Origin: Clostridiales bacterium
GTDB taxonomy: Bacteria > Bacillota > Clostridia > Saccharofermentanales > Saccharofermentanaceae
Assembly: GCA_017428545.1 (NCBI GenBank)
Contig: JAFRQR010000012.1
Coordinates: 1-63,150, forward strand
Reading direction: 5' to 3'
DNA length: 63,150 nucleotides
Position numbers and translations under genes: made by a program. The notes beneath the pieces are model-generated. The model was not told the DNA's origin, searched no databases, and was given only the letters and a program-made list of their open reading frames with translations. Shown here piece after piece: positions 1-8,118 of this stretch; position 1 is the first letter of the stretch; the number at the start of each line of letters is the position of its first letter.

Positions 1-620
1 AACTTCACAAATTCGTCTTTCGTTTTCGCTTTTGTCATAACCGTATTGATCGCAGCAATCAGCCTCATCTTCCAGCTCATCATGCGATCCACGGCTCTGT
101 ACTCTCGCGCACTCATGTCTTTTGCTTTCTTTTTCTGCTTCGGCGGTAGGGTCGATAGACCATATTTCTGACAGATCTCATCACTCAGCTCCCGCAATTC
201 TTTAAGGGTGTTCGGTGTCTGATGCAGCTTCTTTCCATCCTGAAAACTGACAGAGTTGACTACAAAATGTGAGTGAATGTGCTTCGCATCACAGTGGGTG
301 GCGACCAGAACTTCGTGTCCCGGCCATGCTTTCTCGGCAAACTCTTTCGCGATTTCATGTGCTTTATCATGGGTAATAATCTCATCCGGATGGAATGATT
401 GATCGTAGTGATAGAACATGAATCCGCTCATTTTCTGATGGAGCATCTTCGTTGCGATGAAGTCTTCGTATGCGTTTGTTCCATTACAATTTACACCGCT
501 AAGATACCGGATCCCGGTTTTCTGTTCGATGGTTTTATCTTCCCGGGAACAGTAGTCGATGACTTTTTTCATGACCGATGCGGACTGAGTCTTCTCTTGA
601 ATGTAGTTAACTGTCGCCAT
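1..620 (-). CDS. Relaxase (MobA/VirD2-like), C-terminus cut by window edge
   Basis: About 206 N-terminal residues of a conjugative relaxase, the enzyme that nicks oriT and carries the transferred strand. The protein starts MATVNYIQEK; Tyr23 is a candidate nucleophile. The metal-binding three-histidine motif reads HIHSHFVVNSV, preceded by THCDAK, which is typical of MOBP-type relaxases. It is clearly homologous to the relaxase at 13709-15040. The ATG at 620 overlaps the end of the mobC gene by 14 bases, so translation is probably coupled. The rest of the gene lies left of the window, so completeness cannot be judged. Confidence 0.9.
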   Translation of the reverse strand, partial: MATVNYIQEKTQSASVMKKVIDYCSREDKTIEQKTGIRYLSGVNCNGTNAYEDFIATKMLHQKMSGFMFYHYDQSFHPDEIITHDKAHEIAKEFAEKAWPGHEVLVATHCDAKHIHSHFVVNSVSFQDGKKLHQTPNTLKELRELSDEICQKYGLSTLPPKQKKKAKDMSAREYRAVDRMMSWKMRLIAAINTVMTKAKTKDEFVK

Positions 621-1215
621 AGAATCGCCTCACAATCATAAACAGAGATGCGTTCAGCAGCTTCAATGCTCTCGCAAGTTCTTCGAAGTTTTGAGCTTGC
701 ACTTCGCCGGAATTGATCTTTCTGGCAATCTGATTGATGTTGTTTCCGATCCGTTTCTCTTCCAGAAGCATCGGGTGAAGATCATCACACACAATAAATT
801 CTGCACCGCGAACGGAATCCAAGATGAAATCTGTGACGGTCTTTTTCGCTTTCCTGGCTCCTGTGACGATAACATCTTTCTCCTTTGGAGTGAGATGGAT
901 CGACAGATTTTTGCTTCTTTTCCGGGTGATTTTCTTTCCGGTGGAACCGTGTTTATCGAGTGGGTTCGGGCTGCCGCCCGATTCTTCCGCGTTCGGTGGC
1001 ACGCCGAATGCTCTGCTTGCCTTTTTCTCTTCCACTACTTCTACATCACTTGTGGCTTGCCACTGAGCGGATGGATTGGCTGAAAAAGAAATGGTTTGCT
1101 TCTCCACTTCCGTGTCTGCGTTACCGTTCGTTTCTGCGTTCACTTGTGACGCTTGTGACGCTGTGACGCTTTCTTGGAGAGGGTGGGTATTTTTCATCGT
1201 CACATCGTCACGCAT
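607..1215 (-). CDS. MobC-like relaxosome protein
   Basis: About 202 residues. The C-terminal half is a MobC-type accessory protein: a ribbon-helix-helix-like start (LSIHLTPKEKD) followed by the diagnostic RIGNNINQIAR. MobC proteins bind oriT and help the relaxase open the nick site. The ATG at 1215 is preferred because a GGAAGGTGGTGG ribosome site lies just upstream; it overlaps the repA stop by 8 bases. The N-terminal 95 residues are low complexity (Ser, Gln, Glu, Asn) and are absent from the MobC of element 2. In DNA terms they span the iteron-like repeats and the oriT-like hairpin, so the extension may be a reading frame carried through a cis-acting region. Confidence 0.8.
   Translation of the reverse strand: MRDDVTMKNTHPLQESVTASQASQVNAETNGNADTEVEKQTISFSANPSAQWQATSDVEVVEEKKASRAFGVPPNAEESGGSPNPLDKHGSTGKKITRKRSKNLSIHLTPKEKDVIVTGARKAKKTVTDFILDSVRGAEFIVCDDLHPMLLEEKRIGNNINQIARKINSGEVQAQNFEELARALKLLNASLFMIVRRFYGDS
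960..981. other. Candidate oriT hairpin of element 1
   Basis: The block begins GTGGGTTCGGGCT and ends CCGCCCGA, so CGGGC and GCCCG can pair. It matches element 2 at 15406-15427 at 21 of 22 positions. In element 1 it lies inside the mobC reading frame; in element 2 it lies upstream of mobC. Conservation in a coding and a non-coding context, next to mobC in both cases, points to a DNA-level function, most likely the transfer origin. The nick site was not identified. Confidence 0.55.
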
Positions 1216-1221
1216 CGTCAC
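1146..1221. repeat. Inverted clusters of 7-bp iteron-like repeats
   Basis: Three direct copies of GTGACGC (1146, 1155, 1163) are followed by three copies in the opposite sense, TCGTCAC (1197, 1205, 1215). They cover the repA-mobC junction. Element 2 has a similar arrangement of TGACGAC and GTCGTCA units at 15556-15706. Rep-type iterons or relaxosome binding sites are the likely explanations, since a RepA helicase gene ends here. Confidence 0.5.
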
Positions 1222-2239
1222 CACCACCTTCCACATTAGGAACCTGATCGCTTGGGGTGAGCATTATGAGAGTGATTTCTCTTCCGATGCGGCTTCGGTT
1301 TCTCGTAAAGAGGATCCCGGCACGTTCCAGATCCAATCTCTTTCTTCTGAGTTTCCCGCTCAGGATCTGACCCGGTTTATCGATTTCCAGTTTCTGTGAC
1401 AATTCACTGGCACTGCCTCGATACTCTTTCGTCGCCTTGATGTACTCAACCACCTTACGCATATCCGGATCACTTTCCAGCGAGTCCATATATGAAGAGT
1501 TATCTTTCAAGCATTCCCACTTGCAGGTCTCCTTATTGAACTTCAATGTAAGTACGTGATCCTCATAGTCCCGGCAGCTGCAATAGAGTTTTGCTACCTC
1601 ATCTTCAAACTTGTCCTTTTCGAGGACAAAACTCCCATCTGCACCACCGGTCACTCCATTGGATCCTGAAATGTTGTTCATCGGGTAAGGGGACTTACTT
1701 TTATTGGTATGGTGTATTACCAGAATCGTGATATTATTGTTGGTAGAGAACTCGTGAAGAGCTCTCATAATGTTGTAATCATCCTGGTATATGCTGGCTG
1801 TTGCGATAGATTCGCCTTTTACCGCAGCAAGCGTGTCAATTATGACAAGGCCTATGCCAGGATGCTTTTTCATTTCATCTGAAAGCTGACGGATAAGTTC
1901 GCCTCGTACGGTTAGTGCATTGGTTGCATAGTAGAAACCCGGCGGAGCTCCAGTTCCATTTCGAAGGATCCTGTCCTGCAACCGCTTCTCTCCATCCTCA
2001 AGTGCCAGATACAACACTTCTGTCATAAAGACTTCGTGTTCCCACATTGGCTTTCCTGAAGCAATATGAAGAGCCAGATCAAGTGCAAGCCATGACTTCC
2101 CACTCTTGGGATCGCCTGCCAGAATATACACGCCTACACCCGGAAGAAGGGTATCCACCAAATGCGGCTTGTCTTCGAATTCTTTTTCCATCAGATCTTC
2201 GATCGTCTTTGTTTCCAAAGGTTCATAAGAATTGTACAT
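1208..2239 (-). CDS. RepA-like hexameric helicase / AAA ATPase
   Basis: 343 residues. This is a RecA-fold ATPase of the plasmid RepA/AAA_25 family, which unwinds the origin for element replication. Walker A is GDPKSGKS at about residues 42-49, and Walker B is GLVIIDTLAAV. The fold continues to a C-terminal winged-helix-like region. The ATG at 2239 is chosen because GAAAGGA precedes it; an in-frame upstream extension to 2407 has no ribosome site and unlikely composition. It is the first gene of a repA-mobC-relaxase operon. Element 2 retains only the C-terminal third of a homologue (15670-16176). Confidence 0.85.
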   Translation of the reverse strand: MYNSYEPLETKTIEDLMEKEFEDKPHLVDTLLPGVGVYILAGDPKSGKSWLALDLALHIASGKPMWEHEVFMTEVLYLALEDGEKRLQDRILRNGTGAPPGFYYATNALTVRGELIRQLSDEMKKHPGIGLVIIDTLAAVKGESIATASIYQDDYNIMRALHEFSTNNNITILVIHHTNKSKSPYPMNNISGSNGVTGGADGSFVLEKDKFEDEVAKLYCSCRDYEDHVLTLKFNKETCKWECLKDNSSYMDSLESDPDMRKVVEYIKATKEYRGSASELSQKLEIDKPGQILSGKLRRKRLDLERAGILFTRNRSRIGREITLIMLTPSDQVPNVEGGGDDA

Positions 2240-2541
2240 GGTTGTTTTCCTTTCTGTAATATAGTTTCTTCTTTGCCCGCATTTACCGTCCACTCCCGGG
2301 CAGGAAGTCTCCCTCCTTACGAGGGTTCCTTCGGATCTCCTTCCCCCAGGACTTCTGATCCTTCTTACCTCGCTCATTGGGTGTGACGGCTCACGATGCT
2401 CGTTCATCGCTTCAACGCTCGGCCTGTGACTACGGGTAAGGTTCCTATGGAGGGGAGGGAACTGCTATTCAGTTTTCAAGGTTCATAGAAGATGTCGAGA
2501 TTCATCTTCCGATTGTTTATTTTCATCACTCCTTTCCGACT
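2240..2541. other. Gene-free leader upstream of repA
   Basis: About 300 bases with no credible coding sequence on either strand. It is rich in short C/G blocks and small inverted repeats around 2300-2345 and 2425-2455. It probably holds the repA promoter and perhaps a structured leader or counter-transcript, but no known RNA family was recognised. Confidence 0.3.
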
Positions 2542-2574
2542 AAAAAAGCCCCGCAACCACAAGGTTACGAGACT
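2542..2574 (-). terminator. Rho-independent terminator
   Basis: On the minus strand AGTCTCGTAACC, loop TTGT, GGTTGCGGGGCT is followed by TTTTTT. It ends the transcript of the gene at 2698-3249. The same stem family, with a CCACAA-type loop, follows both tRNA-Thr attachment sites in this window. Confidence 0.75.
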
Positions 2575-2697
2575 TCTCCTCTTTCTTCGTGGTGCCGATT
2601 TCTTATCGTCACCTTGATTGTATGGCGGTCCATTTCGTCTGTCACTTGGAAGTTTCATGAACCGATTTTGGAACAGTTTTTGGGACAAGTGCTGGGA

Positions 2698-3249
2698 CTA
2701 ATCTATAGTAGCGAATGGAAGGTCAGATAGCTTTATCATCTCATCACGCTTACGCGGAATAACATAATGCCAGAGACACAATCCGAACATGATCATCGCT
2801 TCTCGTTTCCGATCATATAACCGGCTGTATTCGACCCGGAGTTCGTGAGCAATCGTCTCATCATCCTGAACGAACGATGTCAGATAGTATTGGTTAATGA
2901 CACCCGAATACAGATCTCCATCCGGGAACTCTCTCAGCTTCGCTATTGTATCCTCCACGAGTTCCGTAAACCATTCGACTTTGATGTGGTTATAGATGAT
3001 GATCGAAAGGTCATGTTTCCCTTGATCCGGATCGAGTTTATCTAGAATATCCAATGCTTTCATATAGTCCAGCGGTGGGCAAGGGTAGAGAAAAGCAAAC
3101 TCGTCTTCTTTCGTTCTCTTAAGCACAACAAGATCCGAATAGAGAGACAGAATCTTCTTGGATTTCTTCTTAATATCGTTTATATCTACTCCGTATATCG
3201 TACACAGAGCAATTATTCTCTGCCAGGCTACCGTGTCATGTCTTCCCAT
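2698..3249 (-). CDS. Hypothetical protein of the element-1 replication region
   Basis: 183 residues, not recognised. It starts MGRHDTVAWQ with AAGGAG ten bases upstream, so the start is good. It is soluble, with alternating charged helices and no signal peptide or membrane segment. Its position just upstream of repA, in the same direction and ending in a terminator, suggests an element maintenance role, but nothing in the sequence proves it. Three GGRAC-rich 12-base units overlap its 3' end (2668-2700) and recall the integrase arm-type repeats seen elsewhere. Confidence 0.65.
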   Translation of the reverse strand: MGRHDTVAWQRIIALCTIYGVDINDIKKKSKKILSLYSDLVVLKRTKEDEFAFLYPCPPLDYMKALDILDKLDPDQGKHDLSIIIYNHIKVEWFTELVEDTIAKLREFPDGDLYSGVINQYYLTSFVQDDETIAHELRVEYSRLYDRKREAMIMFGLCLWHYVIPRKRDEMIKLSDLPFATID

Positions 3250-3353
3250 TTCATCTCTCCTTGTATCAGATTTAGAAAACGAACATATATTCTATATAGC
3301 CGAATAATAGCACGTTATTCTACGCTGTACAAGAGGAAAAACACGATAAAAAT

Positions 3354-3417
3354 GTTTACAAATAGGCATACATCTCCGAAAGCCTCCAAACGCCTAAGAC
3401 TGGGGCTATTTGTAAAC
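3354..3417. repeat. 12-bp perfect inverted repeat
   Basis: GTTTACAAATAG (3354-3365) and CTATTTGTAAAC (3406-3417) are exact inverse copies separated by 40 bases. They lie in the 245-base gap upstream of the gene at 2698-3249, so a paired operator or a Rep-binding site is plausible. Confidence 0.5.
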
Positions 3418-3445
3418 TTTCATCTCGACAATCGTCGTACCTTAT

Positions 3446-3463
3446 TGTCCTAATATTAGGACA
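3446..3463. promoter_or_regulatory. 18-bp perfect palindrome
   Basis: TGTCCTAATATTAGGACA reads the same on both strands. It resembles the TCAATATTGGGACA block found upstream of both integrase genes, so a shared element-encoded DNA-binding protein may use these sites. Confidence 0.4.
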
Positions 3464-3493
3464 GTTAAGGGGGCATACTGAAAGGTTATGAAG

Positions 3494-5902
3494 TTATGAC
3501 ACCGTTCCTTTCCCATACTGCTCTTTCATATATGTATTGACACGATTCTGAATGATCTGACACACATCTTCCACACTCTTCTGGCCTTTGAAATACGCCA
3601 TTCCTTCTTCCAGGATGATCTCTTTGATGCGATAATTCGACATTCTCGAGATGTATGCCTTTTCGAGCATCTCCATGAACGAACTCTTTTCCATATCTGT
3701 CAGGTCCGCCTCTTCGCAGATATCCGCTGCAGCTTCACGATAAAGCGGAATGGAATAGAAGTCTTTCGCGCATTGGATCTGCTGCTCTTTCTCAAACAAG
3801 AAACGGATGAAATCCCAGCACTCCTTCGGGAACTTCGTATTCTTCGATATTCCCAAGGTAAAATCCGAGCCTACGGAGTATCCGCCTTCCATACCATATA
3901 CGCCGGCATTTCCATTTAGTAATTTCAAATAACCAGCATACATCTCGGGCGTGGAAATGGTTGCAGGAATAAGGGCAACTAAACCTGCCTGCAGCTGTTC
4001 TTCCGGCGGCGAATAATCGTCAGGTGCCATATACCCGGTCTCAGAATGTATCTCTACACCAGGTGGATTGGGATCTGCACCAAGTGCAGATGCTTTAAGA
4101 ATAGAGTGAAAACCTTCATTTGTTACATTCATTGTCATGCTGTTTGCATCCAGGAATTGCGAGAAACTTCCCGGGAGAAGAAGATCCAGCATTTTCTCAT
4201 ATGAATAAACAGGAAACAATCGGGTCGTACCTTCTATCCTTCCCTGCATTTCGAGAAGTTCAGAAAGAGAAAGTATCCTCGATTCACCAAGAAGCCTTTG
4301 ATCCCCCACGAAGCCGTAAACATCCATGCAGACCGGTATGTGATAGAGTTTTCCTCCGATTTCGAAACTTCGGAAAGCACTGTCATAGTACTTGCTTCGA
4401 TCCAATCCGCCATCGCCGTCTATAAAACTGTTCAAATCCAGAAGAACCGCATCCGAAGAAAACTGTGGCAATGTAGAGAAATTTGCCAAGATGTCCGGTC
4501 CCTCGCCGGAAAGCATATTTAGGTATATCTGATCCTCTACTCCGGATATAACTTTATCATATGCACCGTACCCTGCTATGTCCTGACTGTAATCATGCAC
4601 ATCAATACGGATCTTATGCTCAGTCATTCGGTTATATTCGAGCACATATTCCAGAAGACGTTCATCGTTTATGTTCCGGTTTCCAAGCTCAACAGTCGTT
4701 CGTCCTGCATAGGGATTATTATCTGCCTTTCGGATCGTGACCAACTGCACCTGCATCGCACCATACCGCTCTTTCCCGTCCTGTTCAAAACGATTTCGGA
4801 TCAGTTGGATGCACTCCCCGGTCAAACGGGCGTTCGTTCCGATCACACCATAGCGGTTCATATCCACATCGTTCCAGTCTACATAGATGGAACTCTGCTC
4901 GTTTCCGCTCATATCCACTTTACGGATTCCATTTCCATCCAGATAGAAAAGGCTGTCCGTCTGAATCTTCTCTCCGCCAAGAATAGTTTTATCAGCTTCA
5001 TTATCGGTTGTAAGTAAAGGCTGGATCAAGCCTTCACGAGCTGTATGCTCTAAACGGATCGTCTTCCCGCTCATTTTTCCATTATCGATATCGACCTTCT
5101 CCAAATAGAAATAAGTCAGCGATGGATCATCCTCATCATAATGACGACAAACCACCCAGACATCTTCTCCGAGCACATATAAAAAACCGTGAAACTCATT
5201 GTCCACGATACGAGAAACTTCTTTTCCGTCCTTTCCAAAAAGAATGATTCCATCGTAATCGTACCATCCGATCCATCGCCCATCCGGCAATCCCCTCATC
5301 CCATAAAAGTAGTCATAATCGTCTTTGCCAACCAGTTCGACAAGATTCTTCTGACTGCCGTCTCTTTGCACCTCACAAATGAACGTATGAACCTTTCGGG
5401 CTTCCTCATCGTAGGGGCGCGATAGCTTCAATAGTTCACCATTCGGGCCAACAAAAAAGTCACTTCGATTTGCACCTTCATCCGTTTGCCGGAATAAGAT
5501 GTGCCCTTCATGGTCAAATCCGACATATCCGTTTTCGTGATAGCTATTGTATTCTGCCTGTATTTTCTCAGCTTCTTCCGCTGTATAATTCTCTGGGTGC
5601 TGATCTTTATCCAGTGTACGTGCATTGAGCTCCTGCGGGACTTCATATGAAATGCTATAATCAAACACCACCATATCCGAAGAGATCAAGCCGGAATCCA
5701 GTTGAACATGGACCAGTTCTTTTGACTCATCAAGCGGGATCTTCATATCGACAAGTTCCGCCGTATAGAAAGGATCGTTTTCAGTAATTACCCTCCCGGA
5801 GATCCGATTCTTATGCTGCTGCGTCTTTTTACATCCAGAAACTCCCAGAAGTAGCGAAACCGCCATAATCATAGATAGTGTCTTAAGCTGTATTCTCTTC
5901 AT
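3494..5902 (-). CDS. Solute-binding lipoprotein with extra N-terminal domain
   Basis: 802 residues. The lipoprotein signal ends at LLLGVSGC (Cys24). Residues about 40-380 form a beta-rich, propeller-like region with repeated fDxxGk strands. From the NPYAGRTTVELG junction onward it is an ABC-type solute-binding fold, with GPDILANFS, LLDLNSFIDG and a C-terminal YFKGQKSVEDV...IQNRV helix typical of CUT1 sugar-binding proteins. No permease or ATPase gene is nearby. ATG 5902 is chosen: AAAGGAAG lies 8 bases upstream, and the start overlaps the stop of the small lipoprotein gene before it. It lies downstream of a BlaI-type operator at 6116-6131. Confidence 0.85.
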   Translation of the reverse strand: MKRIQLKTLSMIMAVSLLLGVSGCKKTQQHKNRISGRVITENDPFYTAELVDMKIPLDESKELVHVQLDSGLISSDMVVFDYSISYEVPQELNARTLDKDQHPENYTAEEAEKIQAEYNSYHENGYVGFDHEGHILFRQTDEGANRSDFFVGPNGELLKLSRPYDEEARKVHTFICEVQRDGSQKNLVELVGKDDYDYFYGMRGLPDGRWIGWYDYDGIILFGKDGKEVSRIVDNEFHGFLYVLGEDVWVVCRHYDEDDPSLTYFYLEKVDIDNGKMSGKTIRLEHTAREGLIQPLLTTDNEADKTILGGEKIQTDSLFYLDGNGIRKVDMSGNEQSSIYVDWNDVDMNRYGVIGTNARLTGECIQLIRNRFEQDGKERYGAMQVQLVTIRKADNNPYAGRTTVELGNRNINDERLLEYVLEYNRMTEHKIRIDVHDYSQDIAGYGAYDKVISGVEDQIYLNMLSGEGPDILANFSTLPQFSSDAVLLDLNSFIDGDGGLDRSKYYDSAFRSFEIGGKLYHIPVCMDVYGFVGDQRLLGESRILSLSELLEMQGRIEGTTRLFPVYSYEKMLDLLLPGSFSQFLDANSMTMNVTNEGFHSILKASALGADPNPPGVEIHSETGYMAPDDYSPPEEQLQAGLVALIPATISTPEMYAGYLKLLNGNAGVYGMEGGYSVGSDFTLGISKNTKFPKECWDFIRFLFEKEQQIQCAKDFYSIPLYREAAADICEEADLTDMEKSSFMEMLEKAYISRMSNYRIKEIILEEGMAYFKGQKSVEDVCQIIQNRVNTYMKEQYGKGTVS

Positions 5903-6075
5903 GAAAAGCACTTCCTTTCATCGTTCCGAAACGAACGTCTTTGCCCGACTGCCCGTTCATCATTTTTTCTGCCTGTTTCACCGGTCCCGGTCTTTTTCTT
6001 ACAGGCCGATACAGGCAACAGAAGTGATTCAATTAGGGATAGTGCCAGTATATTCGCAGTGGTCATTTTCTTCAC
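5899..6075 (-). CDS. Small lipoprotein or truncated lipoprotein leader (58 aa)
   Basis: The gene starts with GTG at 6075, eight bases after a perfect AGGAGG. The product begins MKKMTTANILALS and has a lipobox PVSAC followed by lysines and a short charged tail. Its TGA overlaps the ATG of the large lipoprotein gene (ATGA), so the two should be co-translated. It may be a genuine small lipoprotein, or the N-terminal stub of a second solute-binding lipoprotein left by a deletion. The matching cassette at 36-40 kb has no counterpart. Confidence 0.6.
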   Translation of the reverse strand: MKKMTTANILALSLIESLLLPVSACKKKTGTGETGRKNDERAVGQRRSFRNDERKCFS

Positions 6076-6114
6076 TTTAAAGTCCTCCTACTATTTCGGC
6101 TAATGGTTACAATT

Positions 6115-6142
6115 TAACTACACTTGTCGTTTATTTAAGCAA
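6115..6142 (-). promoter_or_regulatory. Lipoprotein promoter with BlaI-type operator
   Basis: On the minus strand TTGCTT (6137-6142), 16 bases, TAGTTA (6115-6120). The dyad AACTACACTTGTCGTT (6116-6131 as read on plus) covers the spacer and the -10. The cassette at 38.6 kb has the same geometry with a better dyad. BlaI is inferred to bind it because the same dyad sits on the blaI promoter. Confidence 0.6.
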
Positions 6143-6151
6143 AAAAATATA

Positions 6152-7357
6152 TTAAAAGATAGCCGTTGCCGTTGTTTCCTCTACTTCATCAAGCTCGGTG
6201 TTTTCCACCCAGCCTTCATCGTCGACATACTCCTGTGAAGACTCGATCGGTTCATTATCATCCGTTTCTGTCCATTCAGTAAACTCTTCATAAGCTGAAG
6301 ATTCAAAGACTTCTGTTTCCTCTACCCATTCTGTATCCGGATCAGTCCATTCTGTTGTTTCAACCAGTTCAGCCGATGACTCAGTTACTTCATTGGTTCT
6401 ACTGCCGGAAAAAGCGAATCCGGATACTACTGTCAACAGGACTGACAGAACCAAAATACCTACGATCATTCTCTTCTTCCCGCTGAGGACCATCGAGAAT
6501 CTATGTTTCAGCCCGGTCTTCGGCGAATAGAAGCTTGTCGCCAGTACCGGCCGAAAAGCACTGTTTTGTCTTTGTACCTGATCTGCGAGCGTATTCAGGA
6601 TCGACTGGCAATAGACTTTTCTCATGCTTTCCGGTTCACGTTCCATGACGGCCATATCGCAATAGTACTCACACTCCTTTTCGATCGATCTTCCAAAAAG
6701 GATCATGAGCGGATTAAACCAGTGGAAAGCGCGGCATACGATCAGCAGTAATTTGATCCACAGATCTCTATGCTGAAAATGCGTGAGTTCGTGTTTTAGG
6801 ATCAGCCGGAGCTCGTCATAATCATATTTTCGTTTAGGAAGAAGAATCGTTGGAGAAAGAAGCCCGATCATCATCGGAGAAGAAACTGCTTCCGTCAATA
6901 ACAATTTGACTTCGGAAACGCGCATTTCCTCCGCGATGGGCTTAAGAAACTCATCGTATTGCGCATAGGAACGGGAAAGACGCAGGACAGTTCTTTTCCA
7001 TCTAAAGAAGCGGATAAACGAGACTGTCAGGAAAGCCGAAACTCCCAGCAGATACACTACGAAAAGAACATAGAATACGGTGCTGAGCGATGTACCGGGA
7101 TTTGCCACTTCGACAAGATGTGTTCCTGTGCCTACGGAGACCGGTTCGGACGCAGCACTATTAGAAAAATGAATCAGTGCTTTTCCAAACGTAAATCGTA
7201 CCGGAATCAGAAAACCAATAAGTACGATCAGCCAGGAGTAATATCGGATCTTGGGCGACTGTCTGTTTTTCAACACGAAAAGGATCACCATCAGTAGCAT
7301 CGCCACTAATGACATATTCAATGAATTCAGAAGAATCGCCTGAAATATGAATCCCAT
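6152..7357 (-). CDS. blaR1-like: BlaR1/MecR1-like M56 membrane metallopeptidase
   Basis: 401 residues. Three N-terminal membrane segments (about 1-30, 36-56, 90-114) are followed by a zinc peptidase domain with HELTH at 189-193 and the further EKECEYYCD region, then a fourth membrane segment (297-316). In classical BlaR1 a penicillin-binding sensor follows; here there is only an acidic tail of about 85 residues rich in Thr, Glu and Trp (EWTE-type repeats). It should still cleave or trigger cleavage of BlaI, but it cannot sense beta-lactams in the usual way. ATG 7357 follows GAGGGG and overlaps blaI by the usual few bases. Confidence 0.85.
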   Translation of the reverse strand: MGFIFQAILLNSLNMSLVAMLLMVILFVLKNRQSPKIRYYSWLIVLIGFLIPVRFTFGKALIHFSNSAASEPVSVGTGTHLVEVANPGTSLSTVFYVLFVVYLLGVSAFLTVSFIRFFRWKRTVLRLSRSYAQYDEFLKPIAEEMRVSEVKLLLTEAVSSPMMIGLLSPTILLPKRKYDYDELRLILKHELTHFQHRDLWIKLLLIVCRAFHWFNPLMILFGRSIEKECEYYCDMAVMEREPESMRKVYCQSILNTLADQVQRQNSAFRPVLATSFYSPKTGLKHRFSMVLSGKKRMIVGILVLSVLLTVVSGFAFSGSRTNEVTESSAELVETTEWTDPDTEWVEETEVFESSAYEEFTEWTETDDNEPIESSQEYVDDEGWVENTELDEVEETTATAIF

Positions 7358-7365
7358 ATATCCCC

Positions 7366-7752
7366 TCACTGCTCATCGAGCCATTTTCTTAAGTCCGTGA
7401 TCTCTTCCTTTGATAACTCGCCACCGTCATAGAGTGACTTCACCAGACCGGTTATCCGAGTTCCTCCGAAACGCTGGCGAAGACTCTGGGCTTCTACCTG
7501 AAGATACTCCTCTTCCGTAATTGCCGGAGAATAGTATCTTTCTTTCCCATTCTTCTCTGATCGCAGAAATGACTTCTTCTCCAATCGGACGAGCATGGTC
7601 ATTACTGTCTGCTGTTTCCAGTCTTTCTCCGGGAGAGTTATTCGCAGTTTTTCCGTAAGGATCGGGGAAGTCACAGGCTCATGACATTGCCAGATCGCAC
7701 GCATGATCTCAAACTCCGCATCCGGAAGCTTTCTGATATCCTTCCCACTCAT
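7366..7752 (-). CDS. blaI-like: BlaI/MecI-family repressor
   Basis: 128 residues. Winged-helix repressor: MSGKDIRKLPDAEFEIM, then the DNA-recognition region with KDWKQQTVMTMLVRLEKK. Family members bind as dimers to TACA/TGTA dyads and are inactivated by the partner metallopeptidase. The start at 7752 has GGGAGAGAAG upstream and leaves room for the operator at 7775-7784. It is very similar to the BlaI at 39824-40210. It is probably autoregulated and controls the lipoprotein promoter at 6115-6142. Confidence 0.9.
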   Translation of the reverse strand: MSGKDIRKLPDAEFEIMRAIWQCHEPVTSPILTEKLRITLPEKDWKQQTVMTMLVRLEKKSFLRSEKNGKERYYSPAITEEEYLQVEAQSLRQRFGGTRITGLVKSLYDGGELSKEEITDLRKWLDEQ

Positions 7753-7770
7753 AACTTCTCTCCCGTCAAT

Positions 7771-7823
7771 AAAATACATTTGTAGTTTATCTTTATGGTA
7801 GCACCAGGCAAGAAGTCTGTCAA
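7771..7823 (-). promoter_or_regulatory. blaI promoter and operator, element 1
   Basis: Minus strand: TTGACA (7818-7823), 17 bases, TACCAT (7795-7800). The dyad with core TACATTTGTA (7775-7784) lies just after the expected transcription start. The paralogous blaI promoter at 40.2 kb has the same hexamers and spacing. Confidence 0.75.
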
Positions 7824-7879
7824 TTCTGCATTATCGTAAACTGTGGACGCTCAAAATTCACGAAATATGACAATGTCTT

Positions 7880-7924
7880 TTATTGACGGTAATCAGCATC
7901 GGGAAATAACTCACTGATTTTCAT
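7880..7924 (-). CDS. Possible 14-residue peptide in a 300-base gap
   Basis: GAGGAGGTAGTGTT precedes ATG; the product would be MKISELFPDADYRQ. The ribosome site is excellent, but the peptide is too short to judge. It lies between blaI and the divergent sigma-factor gene, a gap of about 300 bases (7824-8118) in which nothing else was recognised. It may be the stub of a lost gene or an attenuator peptide. Confidence 0.25.
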   Translation of the reverse strand: MKISELFPDADYRQ

Positions 7925-8118
7925 AACACTACCTCCTCACACGTTGATAATTCCAGACATTTCGGAACTTTTCTATGACATTTCGATTTGCATTTTGAAA
8001 ACAATACGGCACGCCAAACCAACATTGTGGGTACAGAGTTTTTTCATATACAATGTAATATGTCATCCAAAATGTTGATTAACATAGTGAAAGCTTTCAA
8101 ACAAGAGGAGCATTATCT

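Noticed and set aside
2476..2688. 70-codon frame on the minus strand upstream of repA
   Set aside because: It reads straight through the terminator hairpin at 2542-2574 and is strongly basic without a domain.
6152..7823. A classical beta-lactam resistance operon
   Set aside because: BlaR1 lacks the penicillin-binding sensor domain and no beta-lactamase or PBP gene is present.
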